DNA of 5,420 bases from an uncultured Succinatimonas sp. (GCA_900548485.1 URKL01000148.1:1-5420); one strand, 5' to 3'; shown: positions 1-5,419, counted from the first letter of the stretch. The notes: generated from the letters alone by a model not told the origin. Numbers and translations are program-made.

Positions 1-538
1 GTTGGATGATGGTTGGTTTGCCAACAAGTATCCGCGCAGCTTTGCCACTCTGCTTTAATTGCTGTACACGTCTTTGAGCGCGCACAGAAGCTGTAGCATC
101 AAGGAAAATCTTGACCTGAGCTTTAGGGAAAACTACTGTTCCCATATCTCGGCCATCAGCGACTAAACCAGGATCACGTAAAAAATCACGCTGTCTTTGT
201 AATAAAGCCGCTCTTACAGAACTGATAGCTGCTACCTTACTTGCGTTAACTCCTGCCTCTTCAGTACGAATTGCAGAGGTAACATCTTCGTCACCTAAAA
301 ATACAACAACGCCAGTATCAGTAGTCTCAAAATGCAAATCTAAAAGCTTTGCCTCTTGAAGTACCGAGTCCTCATCAAACAAGGCTAAGCCTGCTTTGCG
401 AACAGCATAAGCTAATACACGGTAGATAGCGCCTGAATCTAAAAGTTCAAAGTCTAAAGCTGAAGCTATACGACGGGTTAATTCTCCCTTTCCTGCTCCG
501 CCTGGGCCATCAACTGCGATTACAATAGCATTACTCAT
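1..538 (-). CDS. cmk: Cytidylate kinase (CMP/dCMP kinase), 3' end cut by window edge
   Basis: Transfers a phosphate from ATP to CMP or dCMP to give CDP or dCDP, a cytoplasmic step of pyrimidine nucleotide salvage and supply. The 179 codons visible begin MSNAIVIAVDGPGGAGKGE, with the P-loop at residues 11-18, followed by LDSGAIYRVLAYAVRKAG (about 35-52), the typical CMP-binding segment. DGRDMGTVVFP (about 130-140) and KIFLDA (about 144-149) are also family hallmarks. E. coli Cmk has 227 residues, so roughly 45-50 are missing beyond the window. The ATG start is supported by AAGGA seven bases upstream and a promoter just before it. Two oddities: the residue after GKG is Glu19, where Cmk normally has Thr or Ser, and the last ten or so visible residues (ILVGKPTIIQ) do not resemble the usual segment leading to the RD motif. 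The identity is secure; whether the 3' end is normal cannot be judged here. Confidence 0.93.
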   Translation of the reverse strand, partial: MSNAIVIAVDGPGGAGKGELTRRIASALDFELLDSGAIYRVLAYAVRKAGLALFDEDSVLQEAKLLDLHFETTDTGVVVFLGDEDVTSAIRTEEAGVNASKVAAISSVRAALLQRQRDFLRDPGLVADGRDMGTVVFPKAQVKIFLDATASVRAQRRVQQLKQSGKAARILVGKPTIIQ

Positions 539-545
539 TTTTATG

Positions 546-550
546 TCCTT
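546..550 (-). promoter_or_regulatory. Ribosome binding site of cmk
   Basis: On the minus strand AAGGA lies seven bases before the ATG at 538. This supports the chosen start over any internal one. Confidence 0.75.
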
Positions 551-565
551 GTTTTAAACTTCGTG

Positions 566-574
566 ATTATATCA
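566..574 (-). promoter_or_regulatory. Extended -10 promoter of cmk
   Basis: The minus strand reads TGATATAAT: a perfect TATAAT (571 down to 566) preceded by the TG of an extended -10 element. No good -35 hexamer lies 16-18 bp upstream, which is common for extended -10 promoters. The predicted start is near 559, giving a leader of about 20 nt. A run of eight A and six T at 600-613 lies upstream. Confidence 0.65.
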
Positions 575-643
575 GAAATTAATCAAAGATAACGATGCTA
601 AAAAAAATTTTTTGATATTCATATCTAAAATTAACTTCCTCCC

Positions 644-657
644 CTTGCTAAAGCAAG
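644..657. repeat. Perfect hairpin at probable IS right end
   Basis: CTTGCT-AA-AGCAAG, a 6-bp stem with a 2-nt loop. It lies beside a second imperfect hairpin at 658-674. The pair sits 40-70 bp past the tnpB stop, where IS200/IS605 elements have right-end structures. Confidence 0.6.
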
Positions 658-674
658 AAGGCCTCTTCGGCTTT
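658..674. repeat. Second, imperfect right-end hairpin
   Basis: AAGGCC-TCTTC-GGCTTT: a six-pair stem with one G-T wobble when read on the plus strand (an A-C mismatch on the minus strand) and a 5-nt loop. It abuts the first hairpin and is interpreted with it. Confidence 0.45.
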
Positions 675-714
675 CATTACTATCTAGCTTCAGAGAGTTT
701 CAAAGATGACTCTT

Positions 715-895
715 TTAAAGTTCACTTCCTAATCTACCCGCCCTTTGGATATTTCCCGCTACGTTTTCATCTGCATTAGTTGCATATCCACAATTTGTAC
801 ATAAGATGATAGCCTGTGAAAATCGATTATTTTTTGATATATCCACATGTTGGACACTTACGGTATCTTGACAGATACCGTTTTGGATTTGAATC
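715..895 (-). pseudogene. tnpB: TnpB (IS605 OrfB) C-terminal fragment, frameshifted
   Basis: The fragment matches the zinc-knuckle and RuvC-III end of TnpB, the RNA-guided nuclease of IS200/IS605 elements. In one frame, 859-830 reads KCPTCGYIKK and then stops. In the neighbouring frame, 829-730 continues NNRFSQAIIL then CTNCGYATNADENVAGNI, containing the second CXXC and the final catalytic Asp (NADEN). Together they make the usual CPTCGY-x-NNR-SQ-CxNCGY-NADxN order, so the frame was lost in the six-A run at 830-835: one A fewer would join the halves. A TGA at 896-898 closes the first frame upstream. The next 400 bp contain no recognisable TnpB, so most of the gene is gone. An apparent intact 62-residue frame beginning with GTG at 903 is therefore not a real gene. 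Family identity is confident; the extent above 860 is not. Confidence 0.75.
860..881. repeat. Perfect 9-bp inverted repeat next to the tnpB fragment
   Basis: ACGGTATCT-TGAC-AGATACCGT is a perfect 9-bp stem with a 4-nt loop, immediately upstream (minus sense) of the TnpB CPTCG codons. Such strong symmetry is unexpected inside coding sequence. It may be a left-end hairpin brought here by an internal deletion, but this is a guess. Confidence 0.6.
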
Positions 896-904
896 TCATT
901 CACT

Positions 905-1187
905 GGAGAAGATGCTTCTGGTCATTTATCCTCCAAAAGTTGCAATTTCTGAATTAGGCCATTTTTTAAAAATCACAAAAAGTTTGCTAATTTGTAAAAA
1001 GAATTATCTGACTATATGTCAGAAACTTTTTTGGAAAAACACTTTTGTATCATTAGGCAATATAGAACAGCAAAACACAAGAGCTTAGAAAAATTTCATT
1101 TTTCTAATCATCTCTCTACTACACCCTTAAACTTAAGTACGAGTTTTTATGCGCCTAAAGTTTGATAAAAAATCAAAAAAGGCTAAG
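905..1187. other. Gene-free AT-rich spacer
   Basis: I see no convincing gene on either strand. The open frame on the plus strand (816-1088) runs antisense across the tnpB remnant, has a low-complexity K/L/I-rich composition and no ribosome site, and is not credible. The stretch holds a 6-bp hairpin at 1007-1023 (TCTGAC-TATAT-GTCAGA) and a 10-bp hairpin at 1085-1107. It may be further IS debris or old intergenic DNA. Confidence 0.6.
1085..1107. repeat. Perfect 10-bp AT-rich inverted repeat
   Basis: TTAGAAAAAT-TTC-ATTTTTCTAA, a perfect 10-bp stem with a 3-nt loop. It has only one G-C pair per arm and no following T-run, so it is a poor terminator. Its role is unknown; possibly an IS end or an operator. 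Confidence 0.6.
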
Positions 1188-1189
1188 AT
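1162..1189 (+). promoter_or_regulatory. Weak alternative sigma-70-like promoter
   Basis: TTGATA (1162-1167), a 16-bp spacer, then TAAGAT (1184-1189; 4 of 6 matches). Its start point would fall inside the CRP-like site, so if real it would probably be repressed by CRP. This is less likely to be the operon promoter than the one at 1255-1283. Confidence 0.25.
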
Positions 1190-1209
1190 TTGCGGCTTGT
1201 ATCACATAA
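1188..1209 (+). promoter_or_regulatory. CRP (cAMP receptor protein) binding site
   Basis: The core TGCGG-N6-TCACA (1191-1206) matches the TGTGA-N6-TCACA consensus at 8 of 10 positions, with a perfect right half. It is centred at 1198.5, about 91 bp before the predicted start near 1290, close to the -93.5 position of the CRP site at E. coli araBAD. Confidence 0.55.
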
Positions 1210-1218
1210 ATTTAAAAC

Positions 1219-1235
1219 TAGCAATTTTTTCCAGT
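1219..1235 (+). promoter_or_regulatory. AraC-type half-site, upstream (I1-like)
   Basis: Reads TAGCAATTTTTTCCAGT. This fits the AraC half-site pattern TAGC-N7-TCCA and is close to E. coli araI1 (TAGCATTTTTATCCATA). It lies about 71 to 55 bp before the predicted start. Confidence 0.6.
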
Positions 1236-1239
1236 CATA

Positions 1240-1256
1240 AGGAAAAATTATCCACT
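1240..1256 (+). promoter_or_regulatory. AraC-type half-site, downstream (I2-like)
   Basis: Reads AGGAAAAATTATCCACT. It keeps TCCA exactly 21 bp after the TCCA of the first half-site (1230 to 1251), the direct-repeat spacing of araI1-I2, but its TAGC half is poor. It matches the upstream site at 10 of 17 positions. A weaker I2 that touches the -35 box is also the E. coli arrangement. Confidence 0.5.
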
Positions 1257-1283
1257 GCATAAAATTTAACATCCTCTTAAAAT
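1255..1283 (+). promoter_or_regulatory. AraC/CRP-dependent promoter of the transporter-glycosidase operon
   Basis: The -10 is TAAAAT (1278-1283, 5 of 6). Seventeen bases upstream is CTGCAT (1255-1260), a very poor -35 that overlaps the end of the I2-like half-site, as expected for a promoter that needs AraC to recruit polymerase. The predicted start is near 1290, leaving a leader of about 60 nt. The order CRP site, two 21-bp-spaced half-sites, weak -35, good -10 copies the araBAD layout. Confidence 0.55.
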
Positions 1284-1302
1284 ACCGGCATAAGGTTAAA
1301 TT

Positions 1303-1314
1303 AAGTGCGCACTT
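1303..1314. repeat. 12-bp perfect palindrome in the operon leader
   Basis: AAGTGCGCACTT is a perfect palindrome without a spacer, about 13 bp after the predicted transcription start. It could be an operator for a second regulator, but a chance palindrome of this length is possible. Confidence 0.4.
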
Positions 1315-1339
1315 TTAGCCTAAGCATTAAATTTTTATT

Positions 1340-1344
1340 GAGGA
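1340..1344 (+). promoter_or_regulatory. Ribosome binding site of the transporter gene
   Basis: GAGGA, six bases before the ATG at 1351. Confidence 0.75.
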
Positions 1345-1350
1345 AATATT

Positions 1351-2631
1351 ATGTCACTTTTAAATAAAGGTATGGAAAATCCTGCTAGTACCTGGATTAC
1401 TCCTACTGATGCGCAACAGCCCAAACTACCTTTACGCGAAGGTATTGCCTTAATTATTGGTGTACTTTTATGGTTGGGTTCTTATTTAGGCATGGTAGGC
1501 GTTTTAGTTCCTGCCAGAATTGCTGAAATCGATCCAGAGGCTAAGGCCACCGCTTTAGCTGCAATGTCTGCTATCGCCATGGTAGTCTCAACTCTTGCGA
1601 ATATCTTAGAAGGAGCTTGGTCTGACAGAACTAGATCTCGTTTTGGTCGTCGCACTCCATGGTTATGGTTTGGTTCTATTGGTGCAGCTATTAGTATCTA
1701 TTTTTGGGGTACAGCTAATTCCATCACCGCCATCATAGCTTGGGATGCTATCTACATGATTTTTTTAAATGCAATTGTTGCTCCTTTAATTGCAGTATTA
1801 TCAGATAGAGTAGCACCTCGTCATCGTGGCACAATTTCTTCAATGTATGCTATAGGCCTTTCTGTAGGTAATTATGGCGGTCAAATCTTAGCTTCTTTCT
1901 TCATTGGTGTAAATGAGTATTATGGCGTGCTATTAATGGCCATCTTAGCTCTGCTTTCAGGTCCAATCTCATCAATATTCTTACGTGAAAAAAGCACCAT
2001 CAATATGCCTGTTGAGAGATTAACCCTAAAGAATTTAGCAGATAATTTTGCCTTCCCCTTGCGTGATTGCCGTGATTATTATTTAGCCCTATTTGGTAAA
2101 TTATTTGTAGTTTCCGCTCAATTTACCGTTTCAGGCTATCAGCTCTATATTCTCACCGATTATATTCTTTTAGAAAAAACTGACGCCGCCAGTTATATTG
2201 GATATATTTCCTCTATCATAATGATAAGCTCGATTATTTTATCTTTAGTTTCAGGACCTATTGCCGATCGCTTGCACTGGCGTAAATGGCCAGTAGTTTT
2301 AGCCTCACTATTAATTGCCATTGCTTGCATTGTCCCAAGCTTTAATAAAGAAGCTTATATGATGCTCGTTTATGCTGTAATTGCAGGTATTGGATATGGT
2401 ATTTTCTCCTCTTTAGATCAAGCCTTAAATATTGACGTTCTTCCTTCACAAAAAACTGCCGCTAAAGATTTAGGTATTTTAAATATTGCCAATAATGGTG
2501 GCCAGGTCATAGGCCCTGTTTTATCAAGCATCATCATTGCCTATTTAGGCTATGGTTATGTCTTCCACTTAGGCTTTGCTCTAGCTTTCTTAGGAGCTTT
2601 AATGCTAGCCATGATTAAAAAGGTCAAATAA
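1351..2631 (+). CDS. MFS sugar transporter, 12 helices (SUT/GPH-like)
   Basis: Inner-membrane secondary transporter of 426 residues, probably a cation symporter importing a galactoside, arabinoside or similar oligosaccharide. About twelve hydrophobic segments are visible, starting near residues 31-55 and ending near 404-422. The loop between helices 2 and 3 carries a full MFS motif A, GAWSDRTRSRFGRRTPW (88-104), and SGPIADRLHWRKWP (301-314) is its counterpart in the second half. SDRVAPRHRG (151-160) and LNIDVLPSQKTAAKDLG (359-375) recall the plant sucrose carrier/SLC45-like and GPH groups. The ATG is preceded by GAGGA six bases upstream, and the N-terminus is a cytoplasmic tail of about 30 residues without a signal peptide. 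It is the first gene of the operon, nine bases before the GH42 gene, which implies that the two share a substrate. The substrate itself cannot be read from the sequence. Confidence 0.88.
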   Translation: MSLLNKGMENPASTWITPTDAQQPKLPLREGIALIIGVLLWLGSYLGMVGVLVPARIAEIDPEAKATALAAMSAIAMVVSTLANILEGAWSDRTRSRFGRRTPWLWFGSIGAAISIYFWGTANSITAIIAWDAIYMIFLNAIVAPLIAVLSDRVAPRHRGTISSMYAIGLSVGNYGGQILASFFIGVNEYYGVLLMAILALLSGPISSIFLREKSTINMPVERLTLKNLADNFAFPLRDCRDYYLALFGKLFVVSAQFTVSGYQLYILTDYILLEKTDAASYIGYISSIIMISSIILSLVSGPIADRLHWRKWPVVLASLLIAIACIVPSFNKEAYMMLVYAVIAGIGYGIFSSLDQALNIDVLPSQKTAAKDLGILNIANNGGQVIGPVLSSIIIAYLGYGYVFHLGFALAFLGALMLAMIKKVK

Positions 2632-2636
2632 AGGAG
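2631..2636 (+). promoter_or_regulatory. Ribosome binding site of the GH42 gene; bears on start choice
   Basis: AAGGAG overlaps the last base of the transporter stop codon. It is only four bases from the ATG at 2641 but seven from the second ATG at 2644, so translation may well begin at the second Met. Coupling to the upstream gene is likely. Confidence 0.75.
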
Positions 2637-2640
2637 CTTT

Positions 2641-4716
2641 ATGATGAATAAAATTTTAGACAAAATGCTCTTTGGTTGCGCCTATTATCGTGAATACATG
2701 CCATATGAGCGTTTAGATGCTGATATTGAGCTTATGAAAAAAGCCCATATCAATTATGTAAGAATTGCTGAAAGCACTTGGAGTACCTATGAAAAAGAAG
2801 AAGGACAATTTGATTTTTCATCTGTACTTACAGTATTAGATAAGATGCATAAAGCTAATATTCAGGTAATTGTAGGTACTCCTACCTATGCTGTCCCTGC
2901 ATGGTTATGTAGAAAATATCCTGAGATCTTAGCTACCACCCCTCAAGGAAAACTGCGTTATGGCCCAAGACAGCAGATGGATATCACTCATCCTAGCTAT
3001 CTATATTATGCAGAACGGATTACCCGAAAGCTTTTAGAGGCAGTACATAATCACCCTGCTGTAATTGGCTATCAACTTGATAATGAGACAAAATATTACA
3101 ATTGTGTCTCCAACAATTTACAAATTGCTTTTGTAAAGTATCTTAAAGAGAAATTTAAAAACAATTTAGAAGCTTTAAATTACGCCTATGGTCTTGATTA
3201 TTGGTCAAATCGCATTGACAGTTGGGAAGATTTTCCTGATGTCATAAATACCATCAATGGTAGTTTAGCCTCTGAATTTAAACGCTTTCAAAGAAGTCTG
3301 GTTACCGAATTTTTAAAGAAACTTGAAGATGTTGTTAGACCTTATTTAAAACCCGATCAATTTATCACGCATAATTTTGATTTTGAATGGCGTAGCCAGT
3401 CTTTTGGTATACAACCTGATGTTGATCATTTTAAAACCTCAAAGTGCTTAGATATTGCTGGTGTTGATATCTATCATCCGTCACAGGAATATCTTACCGG
3501 TGCGGAAATTGCCTTTGGAGGCGACGAGCTTAGATCTCTTAAAGATCAGCGCTACTTTGTTTTAGAAACTCAAGCTCAAGCCTTTAAAAATTGGACTCCT
3601 TTTAAAGGACAATTATTTTTACAAGGACTTGCCCATATAGCCTCAGGTGCAAGCTTATTAGGTTATTGGCATTGGCACTCTATTCATAATTCCTTTGAGA
3701 CCTATTGGAAAGGCCTTTTAAGTTATGACTTTAAAGAAAATGCTGTTTTTAAGGAAGCTTGCCTCTTAGGCGCTAGCATTGAAAAATTAGAAAAGCATCT
3801 TGTAGGATTTCATAAAAAGAATAAATGTTGCCTAGTAGTTTCAAATGAAGCTTTAAGCGCTATTGATGTGTTCCCATATAAAGGCCCAAGCCTTAATACT
3901 CAGCACTTTGATTTCCATCAATACAATGATGTAGTTCGTACTTATTATGATGCCCTTTATGAAAACAATATTGAAAGCGATATAAGATGTATTGATGACG
4001 ACAAGATCTTTGATTATGAGCTTTTAGTCCTACCGCTTATTTATTGTCTAAGCGATGAGCGTTTACTTAAGATCCGTGAATATATAAAACATGGTGGTCA
4101 TGTATTACTCTCTTTTAAGAGCTTTGTTACCGATGAAAACCTTAAAGTTAGAACTACAAGTCAACCTGCTTTAATAGACGATCTTCTAGGTGCATCTTAT
4201 GAGCTTATCGCCGAACCTCACAATCTAAAGCTCACAAGTAATATTTTAGATCTATCTAAAGCCTCTCCTGAGGTCCATGATTTTATGGATCTTATGCATA
4301 TCGACGACGATAGAGCTATAAGTCTTGCCACTTACGATCATAAATATTACAAAGACTATGCAGCTATCGTCTATCGTAAATTAACCAAAGAAGAAGCTTG
4401 TTCTGAAAAGTTAGGATCTATTAGCTATATTGCAACTTGCGTTGATAAGAGTGTCATTAAAGCTGTAGTTGAACATATTATTAGCGATAATCAGCTTTTC
4501 TGTGAACGATCCTCTTTACGTTTTCCTCTTATCGTACGTGAAGCTTATAACGCTCATAATGAAAAATTACACTTTGTGTTTAATTTTTCACAAGAAGATC
4601 TACAATTTAATAATCCTTTTGGTAAATGCATATCCTTACTTGAGGATAAAATAGTATCCAGCTCTGAGATTGTATATCTTAAAGATTGGAGAGCTTGCAT
4701 CCTAAAAGAAATCTAA
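2641..4716 (+). CDS. GH42 beta-galactosidase / possible alpha-L-arabinopyranosidase
   Basis: Retaining glycoside hydrolase of family GH42, 691 residues, the usual length. It has no signal peptide, so it acts in the cytoplasm on sugar brought in by the preceding transporter. The N-terminal TIM barrel (about 8-390) opens with LFGCAYYREYMPYERL and RIAESTWSTYE. The acid/base Glu149 lies in GYQLDNET (143-150), and the nucleophile is Glu309 in FVLETQ (306-311), followed by GYWHWHS (341-347). A trimerisation domain of GH42M type (about 395-600) and a C-terminal beta-sandwich (about 620-691) follow. The four-cysteine zinc site of some GH42 enzymes is not evident: only Cys155 lies in the expected loop. 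The NETK version of the acid/base motif recalls GH42 enzymes of lactobacilli and bifidobacteria. Family members cleave terminal beta-galactosides, and some cleave alpha-L-arabinopyranosides. The exact linkage is unknown. The start is Met1 or Met2 (2644); the latter has the better ribosome-site spacing. Confidence 0.93.
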   Translation: MMNKILDKMLFGCAYYREYMPYERLDADIELMKKAHINYVRIAESTWSTYEKEEGQFDFSSVLTVLDKMHKANIQVIVGTPTYAVPAWLCRKYPEILATTPQGKLRYGPRQQMDITHPSYLYYAERITRKLLEAVHNHPAVIGYQLDNETKYYNCVSNNLQIAFVKYLKEKFKNNLEALNYAYGLDYWSNRIDSWEDFPDVINTINGSLASEFKRFQRSLVTEFLKKLEDVVRPYLKPDQFITHNFDFEWRSQSFGIQPDVDHFKTSKCLDIAGVDIYHPSQEYLTGAEIAFGGDELRSLKDQRYFVLETQAQAFKNWTPFKGQLFLQGLAHIASGASLLGYWHWHSIHNSFETYWKGLLSYDFKENAVFKEACLLGASIEKLEKHLVGFHKKNKCCLVVSNEALSAIDVFPYKGPSLNTQHFDFHQYNDVVRTYYDALYENNIESDIRCIDDDKIFDYELLVLPLIYCLSDERLLKIREYIKHGGHVLLSFKSFVTDENLKVRTTSQPALIDDLLGASYELIAEPHNLKLTSNILDLSKASPEVHDFMDLMHIDDDRAISLATYDHKYYKDYAAIVYRKLTKEEACSEKLGSISYIATCVDKSVIKAVVEHIISDNQLFCERSSLRFPLIVREAYNAHNEKLHFVFNFSQEDLQFNNPFGKCISLLEDKIVSSSEIVYLKDWRACILKEI

Positions 4717-4746
4717 AGTCCACTATCTTTTAGTTTGCAATTTCTC

Positions 4747-5370
4747 CTACCTATCCACTTTTTGTGGATAGGTATTCTTATCATTGCGATATTGCATCGG
4801 CGTCATAAGCTCATGCTTTTTAAAAAAACGAAAAAAATACGTAACATCGCTAAAACCAGATCGAGATGCGATTTCCTCAATTGAACAATCTGTGGTAGTT
4901 AAAAGTAAGCGTGCAACCTTTAACTTTTCTTGGTTTAACCATTTAATTGGACTTGTACCTAACCTCTCTGCAAACAAATGAACTAATCTTGTAGTAGAAA
5001 GATGTACCTGTGTAGCAATTTTTTCTAAGCTCAATTTAGGATCGCTTAAATTGTCACGCATATAGATTTGTGCAGCACTAATACGACTATCTGCTTGAAG
5101 ATTATGCTCAGTATCGCTACATAACTCCAAACGCCGCCATAGTAATAATTCCAAAAAATTAACCGCAAGCATACGACTTACACCTGCTTTTGAATTAGTA
5201 CGCTTGATAATTTCTAAAAATAAGTTTGAAAATTCCTCAAAATTTTCATCACTTAAAGTATAACGTTGTACCTTATGCAGACTATTATGCCAATCTAAGG
5301 CCTCATGCCAATAAGCCTTAGGATAAAAATACACCCATTGATGGTACCAACAATTACATTGAGGGTACAA
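4747..5370 (-). CDS. araC: AraC homologue, part of sugar domain plus DNA-binding domain; 5' part out of frame
   Basis: Arabinose-type transcription regulator. The frame starts at TTG and gives 207 residues, aligning with E. coli AraC (292 residues) from about its residue 91 to the end. WYHQWVYFYPKAYWHEALDW (8-27) is nearly the E. coli segment and keeps the equivalents of arabinose contacts His93 and Trp95. A dimerisation helix region follows (about 43-85), then the two helix-turn-helix motifs: LSLEKIATQVHLSTTRLVHL (113-132) and CSIEEIASRSGFSDVTYFFR (162-181), with TPMQYR closing the domain. A TGA lies two codons before the TTG, so the frame cannot extend upstream, yet AraC needs about 90 more N-terminal residues. 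Part of those is seen in another frame (5357-5419). The gene is therefore frameshifted, probably with a small deletion, or the sequence contains an error. It converges on the transporter-GH42 operon, whose promoter carries AraC-like sites. Family identity is strong; that this copy is functional is doubtful as it stands. Confidence 0.82.
   Translation of the reverse strand: MYPQCNCWYHQWVYFYPKAYWHEALDWHNSLHKVQRYTLSDENFEEFSNLFLEIIKRTNSKAGVSRMLAVNFLELLLWRRLELCSDTEHNLQADSRISAAQIYMRDNLSDPKLSLEKIATQVHLSTTRLVHLFAERLGTSPIKWLNQEKLKVARLLLTTTDCSIEEIASRSGFSDVTYFFRFFKKHELMTPMQYRNDKNTYPQKVDR
4748..4774 (+). terminator. Hairpin terminator of the operon, overlapping the araC 3' end
   Basis: TACCTATCCAC-TTTTT-GTGGATAGGTA, a perfect 11-bp stem with a 5-nt loop, 31 bp after the GH42 stop. 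On the plus strand it is followed by the moderately T-rich TTCTTATCATT, so it probably ends the operon transcript. On the minus strand no T-run follows. The same bases encode the last residues of the convergent araC gene (YPQKVDR and stop). Confidence 0.65.
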
Positions 5371-5419
5371 TCTTCAATATCTTACCCGAAGTAGCTTTCA
5401 CTTCCTGACGAACATAGCC
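5354..5419 (-). pseudogene. araC: Out-of-frame piece of the AraC sugar-binding arm, cut by window edge
   Basis: The minus strand from 5419 reads GYVRQEVKATSGKILKIVP and stops at TAA (5354-5356). It resembles the AraC cupin strand that in E. coli reads GQGVVKNQGREF then GDILLFPPGEIH, just before WYHQW. In E. coli about 14 residues lie between the PP and WYHQW; here there is room for about six and the frame differs. That suggests loss of roughly 25 bases, or an indel, in the loop that carries the Tyr82 equivalent. The match is short and only moderately convincing. Confidence 0.5.

Larger units (their letters stand above)
630..895 (-). mobile_element. Remnant of an IS200/IS605-family element (tnpB 3' end plus right end)
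   Basis: The segment carries a decayed TnpB C-terminus and, beyond its stop, two adjacent hairpins followed on the minus strand by GGGGAGGAAGTTAA. Hairpins just after tnpB are typical of IS200/IS605 right ends, where they serve as the TnpA recognition structure and form the 3' part of the TnpB guide (omega/reRNA). Neither tnpA nor the upstream three quarters of tnpB is present, so the element is dead. The outer boundary near 630 is approximate. The inner boundary cannot be fixed because homology fades above about 895. Confidence 0.55.

Noticed and set aside
584..600. TAGCATCGTTATCTTTG on the minus strand as a distant O2-like AraC half-site
   Set aside because: Only TAGC and the first TC fit. 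It lies in the cmk promoter about 630 bp from the other half-sites, three times the E. coli O2 distance, so chance is more likely.
600..625. A/T tract and GATAT-TC-ATATC as a replication or regulatory site
   Set aside because: Simple AT-rich sequence with a short 5-bp symmetry. No DnaA-box cluster or repeated motif supports it.
715..903. Minus-strand 62-codon frame as an intact small gene
   Set aside because: Its C-terminal half is a piece of TnpB and its N-terminal half is out of frame with the first CXXC of the same domain. It is a pseudogene fragment.
816..1088. Open frame of 90 codons on the plus strand
   Set aside because: It runs antisense to the recognisable tnpB remnant, has no ribosome site, and its low-complexity product resembles nothing.
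1085..1107. 10-bp inverted repeat as a rho-independent terminator
   Set aside because: The stem is almost all A-T, no T-run follows on either strand, and no gene ends nearby.
4469..4654. Plus-strand 61-codon frame inside the GH42 gene
   Set aside because: Lies wholly within a well-supported glycosidase in another frame; a shadow.
4784..4981. Plus-strand 65-codon frame opposite araC
   Set aside because: Antisense to the conserved helix-turn-helix region, with no start signal; a shadow.
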